Source: Clostridia bacterium
GTDB lineage: Bacteria; Bacillota; Clostridia; Christensenellales; CAG-314
Length of the DNA: 10,388 nucleotides
Assembly (NCBI GenBank): GCA_017452035.1
Contig: JAFTNE010000211.1
Coordinates: 1-10,388, forward strand
Reading direction: 5' to 3'
How positions within the stretch are numbered: the first letter of the stretch is position 1; each line of letters begins with the position of its first letter. The notes under the pieces are model-generated. The model was not told where the DNA came from, searched no databases, and was given only the letters and a program-made list of their open reading frames with translations. The translations under genes were made by a program, and so were the position numbers. Below, one piece after another: positions 5,515 through 10,388 of the stretch.

Positions 5515-6077
5515 AACATCACCTCCACCTGGTCACTTGGCGCATTGAAAATTTGCTCCAAGCCACCAAATATACCACTTACCTTGACAGAGTGTTTGCC
5601 GTCAGCCGAATAGAACGTCAACTCAACCACGTCGCTGCGCACAACGTCTGTTGGGATGTGGATAACTTCCTTATCCACGTTGTAAAGCTCGGATACGATG
5701 GTGTAGAAGTCTTTGGAGAAATCTACCGTCAAGCCATCCTCGGTGGTCTTAATGTCGAACAAGTTGTCAAGATCCAGCTCGGAGAATTGATGCTGTTCGC
5801 CATCAATCTCGAACACGAAGTCATTGATGCAACGTAGCTTGTAGTGCCAAGATTTGTCTTGCTGGAATACTCCAAAAGTGTAATGCACTTTGAAATGGTA
5901 CGCACGCTTGAACACGTTGCCATAGCTACCGTGCAAAATGTCCTGTTTACCCTCGCTGACGTAGAACGTTGCAAAGTCCTTTTTGAAACCGTCCGTGTAG
6001 TGCAACAAAAACAAAAGACAAGCAACAACCAAAACAACCACAATGATTATTGATACAATCTTTACTGATTTGCTCAT
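5511..6077 (-). CDS. 188-aa protein with N-terminal membrane anchor
   Basis: Residues 5-27 form one strong transmembrane helix (IVSIIIVVVLVVACLLFLL). The remaining ~160 residues are predicted to be outside, mixed alpha/beta, with no Cys pair or known motif. An uncleaved signal anchor is more likely than a cleaved signal. The ribosome site GGAGGTG follows immediately after the T-run of an intrinsic terminator, so this gene is the first after a likely expression step-down. It is coupled to the 420-aa gene by a 4-bp overlap. Probably a virion or assembly protein by context; family unknown. Confidence 0.72.
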   Translation of the reverse strand: MSKSVKIVSIIIVVVLVVACLLFLLHYTDGFKKDFATFYVSEGKQDILHGSYGNVFKRAYHFKVHYTFGVFQQDKSWHYKLRCINDFVFEIDGEQHQFSELDLDNLFDIKTTEDGLTVDFSKDFYTIVSELYNVDKEVIHIPTDVVRSDVVELTFYSADGKHSVKVSGIFGGLEQIFNAPSDQVEVMF

Positions 6078-6088
6078 CTTTCACCTCC

Positions 6089-6121
6089 AAAAAAAAGGGC
6101 AGTACACGTACCACCCTTTTT
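6089..6121 (-). terminator. Intrinsic (partial) terminator inside the operon
   Basis: On the minus strand AAAAAGGG-TG-GTAC-GT-GTAC-TG-CCC is followed by eight T residues. The A/T flanks extend the stem, and two short mismatches interrupt it. It lies between the stop of the 390-aa gene and the ribosome site of the 188-aa gene. M13-type phages have a central terminator after the coat gene that raises its expression over the minor genes; a similar polarity is plausible here. The symmetric A/T tails make it potentially bidirectional. Confidence 0.75.
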
Positions 6122-6134
6122 GTTTTACTTTCGA

Positions 6135-7307
6135 CTAAAATTTGATGGAACCTGGGTTAAGTACAATATCTTCAACTACTGGAGATACAGACTCGGCAGT
6201 GAATTTCAAATTGTAAATGGTTACAGCATCACGTTCATCGCCATCTACTTCAATCTTTAGTTGCAACATTGCAGAACTGATGTTTTGACGCAAAGAGCTA
6301 CGCATTGCAACATACTCATTGTAAGTATCCAGACTTCCAGATGCAATCTTTGAATAGAACAAATCTTCATAAGAGAAAGAAGGTGTAGCGCTGTACTCGT
6401 CAGACCACAGTTGCTTGTATTGTCCAGCAGTTGCATTTACAGTAAAGCCTGCAGCTTTCAATGCGTTGATGTATTGAGTAGTAGGAGCTACGGAAATTGT
6501 CAAGCTGGAATAATCTTTGTCAACGGTGTAAATTGAATAATGTACATTAAGTGTGATGGTGTTCTTGGATGCATCGCCATACCAATAGCCCCAGTCCTCG
6601 GAGAAACTTGTCTCAGATGTTGAGTGCATCATTGGAAATGCAACTTCTGGGTTCAAATTGGATGTTGTCATAGACCAGTTCAAAGCACTGTTGGAAATGG
6701 CAAAGTCAAAACCAAGCAAACGTTTTTCGTAGTCAACGGTTGCAGTTGCATAAAGACCTGTATCGGAACGTAGAGTTACTTTAACTACAATCTTTTCAGC
6801 AAAAGCTTGCAAGCAAGCAACGTTAGCTGTCAACGCTCCGTCAGATGTAGGTGTAACTGTAACGTAGTCTGTTACATTCTTGCCTGTAGCAAAGGTACTG
6901 TTTGCATTCTTCCAAGCAACAGTCCAGTCAACCTCTTGCTCAATAGCATCAGCTGGAGTGATGACTGCAGTAAGTTGTTGAGCACTTTCTGCAAGTGGGC
7001 TGATGCCCTCTTCTGCAAATTGTGGACGTGGGATTTTTACGCTATTGAGACGCATGCCACGTGCTTGAACATCTGGGTCAACTTGCAAACCACCATCATC
7101 TGGTTCTTCAGCAGGTGGTTCTTCAACAGGCTTTTCTGCTCCACACTTAGCGCAGATACCATCTTCGCCATACTCATGGCCAAACCAACAATAGGGGTTC
7201 CATTCGCGAAAACCTTCGGTTATAATGCCACAAAGCAACACACCAATAAGAATTAGTGCAATTGCCACAATGGCAAAGTTTCTTTTTGTCTCAGAATAAT
7301 AACTCAT
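6135..7307 (-). CDS. 390-aa membrane-anchored protein with Cys/His motif and Ig-like domain
   Basis: Residues 11-31 form a transmembrane helix. It is followed by a compact C..GH..G..C..CG motif (about 40-56, CWFGHEYGEDGICAKCG) that looks like a small zinc-binding knuckle, then a Pro/Glu-rich linker (about 58-80). An Ig-like (BIG-type) domain at about 126-195 has WTVAWKNA and VTDYVTVTPTSDG, matching the C-terminal domain of the phage 268-aa protein (WTLTWASG, VTDYVTMTVSADK). The rest is a beta-rich domain with aromatic residues. It sits before an intrinsic terminator, so it and the 96-aa gene may be the most expressed structural genes. ATGA overlap with the 96-aa gene; GGAGG 6 bases upstream. 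Likely surface-exposed in the virion or on the cell; no family recognised. Confidence 0.75.
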   Translation of the reverse strand: MSYYSETKRNFAIVAIALILIGVLLCGIITEGFREWNPYCWFGHEYGEDGICAKCGAEKPVEEPPAEEPDDGGLQVDPDVQARGMRLNSVKIPRPQFAEEGISPLAESAQQLTAVITPADAIEQEVDWTVAWKNANSTFATGKNVTDYVTVTPTSDGALTANVACLQAFAEKIVVKVTLRSDTGLYATATVDYEKRLLGFDFAISNSALNWSMTTSNLNPEVAFPMMHSTSETSFSEDWGYWYGDASKNTITLNVHYSIYTVDKDYSSLTISVAPTTQYINALKAAGFTVNATAGQYKQLWSDEYSATPSFSYEDLFYSKIASGSLDTYNEYVAMRSSLRQNISSAMLQLKIEVDGDERDAVTIYNLKFTAESVSPVVEDIVLNPGSIKF

Positions 7308-7594
7308 TTTTTGCCTCCATTAAAAATTTTTGATTGGTCTATCAAGGCCGAGTTGTAGCCTTGACGATACTTTTTGTCTGCAGCAGTCAAGGGAATTGCC
7401 TTGCCATTTGCATCACGCTTGATACTACCTTCGTTTGTGAGCTTGATACCCTTTTCCAGCTCCTGCGCGTACTTTTGGTACTTACCGTGGGGGTTCAGCA
7501 ACGTTACTACGTTGTGGTTGCTGGAGTTCTCAAGCATAACTCCAATCTTTTTGCCACCACGCTTAACGTCTTTAACCTTTTGCCATTTTGCCAT
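7304..7594 (-). CDS. Small basic 96-aa protein of unknown function
   Basis: A Lys-rich soluble protein. It has VTLLNPHGKYQKYAQELEKG (about 30-49), a Gly/Asp turn region and a C-terminal motif KKYRQGYNSALIDQSKIF. This KxxxYAxEL ... AxxxxYRxGYxxAxxDxxKxF pattern looks like a conserved small phage protein, but I cannot name the family. There is no membrane segment, so it does not look like a classical coat protein. No good ribosome site lies at the usual distance: AGAGG is 13 bases away. It follows a 317-bp structured leader, so translation may depend on folding or a bound factor. Overlaps the 390-aa gene by ATGA. Confidence 0.72.
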   Translation of the reverse strand: MAKWQKVKDVKRGGKKIGVMLENSSNHNVVTLLNPHGKYQKYAQELEKGIKLTNEGSIKRDANGKAIPLTAADKKYRQGYNSALIDQSKIFNGGKK

Positions 7595-7658
7595 CTGTCT
7601 TTATTTACCTCTCGTTTGTATATTTCCACGGCCAGATATACCGTTGGATGCAATTGAC

Positions 7659-7692
7659 GTAGTAATCTTTTCAGACGCTACTACCAATCGTC
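7659..7692. repeat. Hairpin repeat copy A
   Basis: GTAGTA (7659-7664) pairs with TACTAC (7679-7684). The 34-bp unit matches copy B at 28 of 34 positions. At position 3 of the stem copy A has A-T where copy B has G-C, a compensatory change that argues for selection on the fold. Confidence 0.6.
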
Positions 7693-7786
7693 ACTCCGAC
7701 AAGTTTTGGATTATACTGTCACGTTGCCTTGAAGTGACAGCCAGGATGCTTTGTTTATTTGCGCCCTGCATCTCCGGGCAAATGGG

Positions 7787-7820
7787 GTGGTAATGTTTTG
7801 AGACGTTACCACCAAACGTC
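7787..7820. repeat. Hairpin repeat copy B
   Basis: GGTGGTAATG (7786-7795) pairs with CGTTACCACC (7804-7813) over 10 bp including one wobble, with an 8-base loop. It has 28 of 34 bases in common with copy A, 128 bp away in the same orientation. Both copies also allow an alternative pairing GACG/CGTC. Confidence 0.6.
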
Positions 7821-7911
7821 CTGCACATAATTTAAGGAGGGAACTTGAAAAAAGTCCTTTGGTGTACGCTGTTGCCCACAACGTACGAAGGGAAAACTCT
7901 CACGGATACTG

Positions 7912-8328
7912 CTATCCAACCAGTTTGCGATACAATTCCAATTCTTGTCTGGAGAGTACTTTGTGTATTCTACGGAACTCACCATCACCGGACATTACAA
8001 TGTACAAGTCTTTGAGGCCACCGGCCTTTGTCAAAGCTTTCATCTCTGCAAAAATTTGTTCGTCTGTGTTTGCAGGGTCGAACCAAGTACAAATTACTGG
8101 GCTTACTGTGTAGCTTTGCTTGCCTGCCTTCTTTTGTTCCAACGTCACTTTCACTTGACTTGTCGTCAAGTCCATGTCGTCAACCAACATCACTGTCACG
8201 CCAATTTTGTTGGTCTTGCTTTCCATTGCCGACAGGAACAAACATCTTGCAACTACCTTTTCTACGTTGCGTTGTTGTTCAATTTCGTTTTCTTCTTCTA
8301 CTACTGTGTTCTTTACGTTTTCTGCCAT
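7912..8328 (-). CDS. 138-aa protein of unknown function, first gene of the phage operon
   Basis: First gene behind the repressible leftward promoter. The ATG at 8328 has GGAG 6 bases upstream. An upstream in-frame ATG at 8424 is excluded because the promoter (8396-8424) lies over it. The N-terminal 25 residues are acidic (EEENEIEQQ). The rest is a predicted alpha/beta domain with VARCLFLSAM, VTVMLVDDMDLTT, a basic AGKQSYTVSP stretch and the C-terminal helices DEQIFAEMKALTKAGGLKDLYIVMSGDGEF. No membrane segment. Early position suggests a role in DNA replication or regulation (single-stranded-DNA binding is a guess from gene order), but no motif proves it. Confidence 0.72.
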   Translation of the reverse strand: MAENVKNTVVEEENEIEQQRNVEKVVARCLFLSAMESKTNKIGVTVMLVDDMDLTTSQVKVTLEQKKAGKQSYTVSPVICTWFDPANTDEQIFAEMKALTKAGGLKDLYIVMSGDGEFRRIHKVLSRQELELYRKLVG

Positions 8329-8369
8329 CTCTGACTCCTTTAGGCTTTCCAGGCCTCTGATATAATATT

Positions 8370-8448
8370 TTACCCAAATCTGGGTAAGCAAGTAGAGTAT
8401 ACTACATAATTTTGGGTAAGTCAATACTTTTTACTCAAATTTTTGTAT
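8370..8448. promoter_or_regulatory. Three operator-like palindromes of the lysogeny switch
   Basis: O1 (8370-8387) is TTACCCAAATCTGGGTAA, an almost perfect 18-bp palindrome. O2 (8402-8419) has one perfect half-site TTTGGGTAA and a degenerate partner. O3 (8431-8448) has the half-site TTACTCAAA and a degenerate partner. Their centres lie 32 and 29 bp apart, about three helical turns. O2 sits in the leftward promoter spacer; O3 overlaps the -10 of the repressor's own promoter. Binding by the adjacent XRE protein is inferred; O1 is much the strongest. Confidence 0.6.
8396..8424 (-). promoter_or_regulatory. Main leftward phage promoter
   Basis: On the minus strand TTGACT (8424-8419), a 17-bp spacer and TATACT (8401-8396) are close to consensus. 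The start is predicted near 8389, giving a ~60-nt leader to the 138-aa gene. Operator-like palindromes cover the spacer, the region just after the start and the flank beyond the -35, so the repressor gene next door most likely controls it. Confidence 0.8.
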
Positions 8449-8451
8449 AAT
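8446..8451 (+). promoter_or_regulatory. Repressor promoter -10 element
   Basis: TATAAT lies 23 bases before the repressor ATG, giving a very short leader that begins close to the AAAGGAG ribosome site. A good -35 is missing (best is CAATAC at 18 bp), which suggests a weak or activated promoter. It overlaps operator O3, consistent with autoregulation. Confidence 0.55.
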
Positions 8452-8474
8452 TTCTCAAAAAGGAGTAATCAAAT

Positions 8475-8807
8475 ATGAACATAGGACAAAGATTGAAAGA
8501 GTGTAGAGAAAACGCAAATCAAACACAAAGCGAATTAGCAAAAAAAACTGGTATAAGTCAACAAAACATTAGCAGATGGGAAAAAAATATAAATACTCCA
8601 AATGCAATGGATTGCATCAGATTAGCAGACCACTTTGGTATATCTCTTGATGAACTTCTAGGCCGTCAAGACTATATTACTGGTAGTGTAGTTATTACTG
8701 GACCACAACTAACAACAGACGAAAAGCAACTCATTGACCTATACAGAAAACTGCCAGTGAGAGATAAAGCTGAACTTGTAGGCTTTGCAAAAGGCCTTGC
8801 TTATTAA
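8475..8807 (+). CDS. XRE/Cro-type transcriptional repressor
   Basis: The 110-aa protein has an N-terminal helix-turn-helix domain (about 3-63): IGQRLKECRENANQTQSELAKKTGISQQNISRWEKN, then a typical DCIRLADHFGISLDELLG. A short C-terminal region (TDEKQLIDLYRKLPVRDKAELVGFAKGL, about 80-108) is the usual small dimerisation tail of such phage and ICE regulators. No peptidase domain is present, so induction would not be by self-cleavage. ATG with AAAGGAG 9 bases upstream. It diverges from the phage operon across the operator region and is presumably its lysogenic repressor. Confidence 0.88.
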   Translation: MNIGQRLKECRENANQTQSELAKKTGISQQNISRWEKNINTPNAMDCIRLADHFGISLDELLGRQDYITGSVVITGPQLTTDEKQLIDLYRKLPVRDKAELVGFAKGLAY

Positions 8808-8830
8808 AATCAAAATTTGGAGGACTGATT

Positions 8831-9019
8831 ATGCTATACAATAAACCTGCATGTGAAATTTATATTTTTGAAGGACGAGATTTTAATAAACTAAAAAAAG
8901 CTGCCGAGATTTACAAAAAGAAAAATAATCTCAATGAAGATAAACTTTACAATCTCGGATATATGATGCTGTTCGAAAAAATAAATGAAATCCTGCAAAG
9001 CGAAGAAAATAACGACTAA
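8831..9019 (+). CDS. 62-aa protein of unknown function in the lysogeny module
   Basis: A small, charged, probably helical protein: Lys-rich centre (DFNKLKKAAEIYKKKNNLNEDKLYNLGYMM) and acidic tail (SEENND). No membrane segment or known motif. The ribosome site GGAGG lies 7 bases before the ATG, and it follows the repressor stop by 23 bp, so both are likely one transcript. Base composition is AT-rich like the repressor. It may modify repressor activity or integration; this is only inferred from place. Confidence 0.7.
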   Translation: MLYNKPACEIYIFEGRDFNKLKKAAEIYKKKNNLNEDKLYNLGYMMLFEKINEILQSEENND

Positions 9020-9040
9020 AATTTCTTTCACTTTTGAACC

Positions 9041-9070
9041 AACTCAAAAAATACTTTGATTTTTAGAGTT
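9041..9070. repeat. A/T-rich hairpin between the 62-aa gene and integrase
   Basis: AACTCAAAAAA (9041-9051) pairs with TTTTTAGAGTT (9060-9070) over 11 bp with one mismatch and an 8-base loop. The T-run is inside the stem, so it is at best a weak terminator after the repressor operon; a binding site is an alternative. Confidence 0.35.
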
Positions 9071-9129
9071 TTCCATAGCGCCATTTTTTGGCTTACCATA
9101 TTGCTACCGGAAAAAGGAGCCGGCAGATT

Positions 9130-10281
9130 ATGGAAATGAAAGATTTTTTAGTAGCTATGGAACACATCGAAACGGACATTGCCCAGGTGATAGGCGCCAT
9201 CAAAGCCACCATCTACAAGCAAAAACAAAACGCAAAGGAAGACAATTGTGGTGTTAAATTTACTCAACAGGAGGTAAACTTAATGCCCAAAGCATTTAGA
9301 AAAGAATTTAGAGTAGATGGATGCACGGCGCGCATCCGGAAGAAACAAAACAGCAAAAAAAGCTTTTCCTACGAAATTAGATATCGAAGGAACGGCTACA
9401 ACGTTTGCGCCTCTGCGCCGTCCGTGGAAGAGGCAAAACGGAAATTTATCGAAAAACTGAAACGAGCCGAAAAGATGCAAGGGTTGCCTGCAACGTCCAA
9501 CAAGTTTGAAGACTTTGCACAGCGATTTTTTGAGGACTACTACGTTGAAAAGGTTGCGCCATCAACCTTTGTCAACGTGCAATCAATTTACAAACGGTGG
9601 GTGTTGCCAACCTTTGTTGGGCGCGACATTACCAAAATAACGCCAACAGAGTGCAAACGTCTGCTGGATGATATCAAAGCAAAAGGTTTTGCAAAAACCA
9701 CAGACGACGTGCATACCGTGCTGAACCAAATCTTTAAATACGCCCTTGCCTACGGCATTTTACAGCGCAACCCACTTGCAATCATTCCTTACAGGCAACA
9801 CGAAAGAGTCAACGGCAAACGTCTCACACCGGAAGAAGAACGCTCACTACTGGACAAAAGCGCCCCAAAATTCAAATGCTTTTTCGCTATTTATTTGTAC
9901 TGTGGAATACGTCCCGGCGAGCTCAACACAGTGCGTATCGAAGAGCCATTTATTGTCTGTCAAAACACCAAGCAAAAAGGACAAAAATATGCAGAAAAAA
10001 AGATACCAATCACGCACAATTTGCGCCGGTATCTTGACGAGCAGTTTTTGACGGAAATACCATCAATCAACCATATTCGAGTGCAATTTAGGGCCATTTT
10101 GCCCAATCATTCGCTAAAAGACTGCCGAAGGACCTTCAATAGCCGTTGCAAAGAACGTGGTGTAAACGAGGACGTTCGCAAGTTGTTTATGGGCCACTCG
10201 TTGGGTGGAATAATTGCACTTGCCTACACCGAATTTACGGACGAATTTTTGCTTGCTGAGGCGCAAAAATTGAACGACTAA
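9130..10281 (+). CDS. int: Tyrosine recombinase (phage integrase)
   Basis: From the 9130 start (383 aa) the order is an N-terminal helical extension (1-50), an AP2-like arm-binding beta domain (about 55-110, RVDGCTARIRKKQNSKKSFSYEIRYRRNGYN), a core-binding domain (about 125-215) and the catalytic domain. Catalytic residues: Arg261 (CGIRPGEL), a beta-hairpin Lys near 283, the KDCRRTF box with Arg333 (Lys replaces the usual His), His356 (MGHS) and the nucleophile Tyr366 (AYTEF). Two starts are plausible: ATG 9130 with GGAG 10 bases away, and ATG 9283 with a perfect AGGAGG 8 bases away, which begins right at the arm-binding domain (332 aa). It lies next to the right attachment repeat and would integrate and excise the phage. 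Confidence 0.88.
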   Translation: MEMKDFLVAMEHIETDIAQVIGAIKATIYKQKQNAKEDNCGVKFTQQEVNLMPKAFRKEFRVDGCTARIRKKQNSKKSFSYEIRYRRNGYNVCASAPSVEEAKRKFIEKLKRAEKMQGLPATSNKFEDFAQRFFEDYYVEKVAPSTFVNVQSIYKRWVLPTFVGRDITKITPTECKRLLDDIKAKGFAKTTDDVHTVLNQIFKYALAYGILQRNPLAIIPYRQHERVNGKRLTPEEERSLLDKSAPKFKCFFAIYLYCGIRPGELNTVRIEEPFIVCQNTKQKGQKYAEKKIPITHNLRRYLDEQFLTEIPSINHIRVQFRAILPNHSLKDCRRTFNSRCKERGVNEDVRKLFMGHSLGGIIALAYTEFTDEFLLAEAQKLND

Positions 10282-10317
10282 AACAGCCACAAAAACAGCC
10301 CCAAAATGCAAAATAAA

Positions 10318-10353
10318 AGGACATTTTGCAATTTGAAATGGTTAAAATGTCCT
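10318..10353. repeat. Perfect 10-bp inverted repeat between int and attR
   Basis: AGGACATTTT (10318-10327) and AAAATGTCCT (10344-10353) enclose 16 bases. On the minus strand the stem is followed by TTTATTTTGC, a possible terminator for host transcription entering from the right. On the + strand no T-run follows. It could also be an integrase arm site pair. In the excised circle it would lie just upstream of the toxin-like gene. Confidence 0.5.
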
Positions 10354-10358
10354 AAAAA

Positions 10359-10373
10359 TTGCAACAAAAAAGG
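10359..10373. repeat. attR: Candidate attR core (15-bp direct repeat)
   Basis: Exact second copy of TTGCAACAAAAAAGG, 77 bp after the integrase stop. The remaining 15 bases (10374-10388) would be host DNA. No tRNA gene is visible at either copy, so the target appears intergenic or at a gene end outside the window. Confidence 0.6.
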
Positions 10374-10388
10374 CCAATCACCATACAA

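Larger units (their letters stand above)
7595..7911. other. 317-bp structured non-coding gap inside the operon
   Basis: No convincing gene is seen on either strand. The longest leftward ATG frame, about 45 codons, has no ribosome site. The gap carries two diverged copies of one hairpin (7659-7692, 7787-7820). Between them are a stem CTGTCAC/GTGACAG (7716-7722 with 7734-7740) and a stem TTTGCGCCC/GGGCAAA with a bulge (7758-7782). It could be an RNA leader controlling the 96-aa/390-aa genes, an mRNA processing site, or a second DNA-level element (origin or packaging). Confidence 0.6.
66..10373. mobile_element. Integrated inovirus-type (filamentous phage) prophage
   Basis: The element is bounded by two identical 15-bp direct repeats (TTGCAACAAAAAAGG). 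It carries the hallmark pair of a filamentous phage, a Zot/gpI-type P-loop ATPase and an HUH rolling-circle initiator. It also has several proteins with single membrane anchors or signal peptides, an XRE repressor and a tyrosine recombinase next to the right repeat. Gene order (secreted and membrane proteins, then the ATPase, then Rep after a hairpin-rich gap) and the compact 4-bp overlaps fit an inovirus of a Gram-positive host. No small major coat protein was found, so a satellite or a divergent virion design is possible. The ends are inferred from the repeat alone. Confidence 0.8.

Noticed and set aside
7720..7732. 13-bp direct repeat CACGTTGCCTTGA shared with 3468-3480
   Set aside because: One copy is inside a coding region; short and not embedded in similar context, so probably chance in ACGT-rich DNA.
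7834..8020. TTG-start rightward frame after an AAGGAGGG sequence
   Set aside because: The spacing to TTG is too short, the frame is antisense to the 138-aa gene and the translation shows no protein-like pattern.
8361..8366. TATAAT on the + strand within the leader of the phage operon
   Set aside because: No -35 at 16-18 bp and no gene or terminator in that direction that it would serve.
8329..8424. N-terminal extension of the 138-aa protein to an ATG at 8424
   Set aside because: The extension would cover the leftward promoter and operators, has no ribosome site, and the ATG at 8328 has GGAG at ideal spacing.
1..10388. CRISPR array, tRNA or rRNA genes, transposase
   Set aside because: No regularly spaced repeats, no tRNA fold and no transposase motif were seen on either strand.

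Overview
The window holds what looks like a complete integrated filamentous-phage (inovirus-type) prophage of a low-GC Gram-positive host. A gut member of the Clostridia is my guess from codon use, strong GGAGG ribosome sites and protein style; no host gene is present to confirm it. The element seems to run from a 15-bp direct repeat at 66-80 to an identical copy at 10359-10373, just after a tyrosine recombinase gene. These are the likely attL and attR cores, so the element is about 10.3 kb. Only about 65 bp (left) and 15 bp (right) would be host DNA.

The bulk is one long leftward (minus-strand) gene set. In transcription order: a 138-aa protein of unknown role (7912-8328); a 317-bp structured gap; a small basic 96-aa protein; a membrane-anchored 390-aa protein with a Cys/His motif and an Ig-like domain; an intrinsic terminator; a 188-aa membrane-anchored protein; a 420-aa protein with signal peptide and C-terminal membrane segments; a secreted 268-aa beta-rich protein; a gap carrying a rightward small-RNA gene; a basic 121-aa protein; a Zot/gpI-type assembly ATPase; a 132-aa protein; a hairpin-rich intergenic region (likely replication origin and/or packaging signal); and an HUH rolling-circle initiator. 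Most neighbours overlap by 4 bp (ATGA, GTGA or TTGA junctions), which implies translational coupling. I found no typical small major coat protein.

The right end (8340-10300) is the lysogeny module. An XRE/Cro-type repressor and a 62-aa protein read rightward, followed by the integrase. Between the repressor and the leftward operon, a good sigma-70 promoter (TTGACT-17-TATACT) lies among three 18-bp operator-like palindromes, resembling a lambda-style switch. The repressor and 62-aa genes are AT-rich and lack the tetranucleotide ACGT, which is frequent in the rest of the element.

Two RNA-level systems are the most novel content. (1) At the left end, just inside attL, a 26-aa hydrophobic peptide gene (92-172, +) has its ribosome site perfectly complementary to its own 3' end. 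It is opposed by a consensus promoter (TTGACA-17-TATACT, minus strand) that would make an antisense RNA: a probable type I toxin-antitoxin pair. (2) At 3265-3440 a perfect consensus promoter (TTGACA-17-TATAAT, + strand) and an intrinsic terminator bracket a ~140-nt structured RNA, transcribed against the phage operon in its largest morphogenesis-side gap. In addition, 7595-7911 carries two diverged copies of one hairpin with a compensatory base-pair change.
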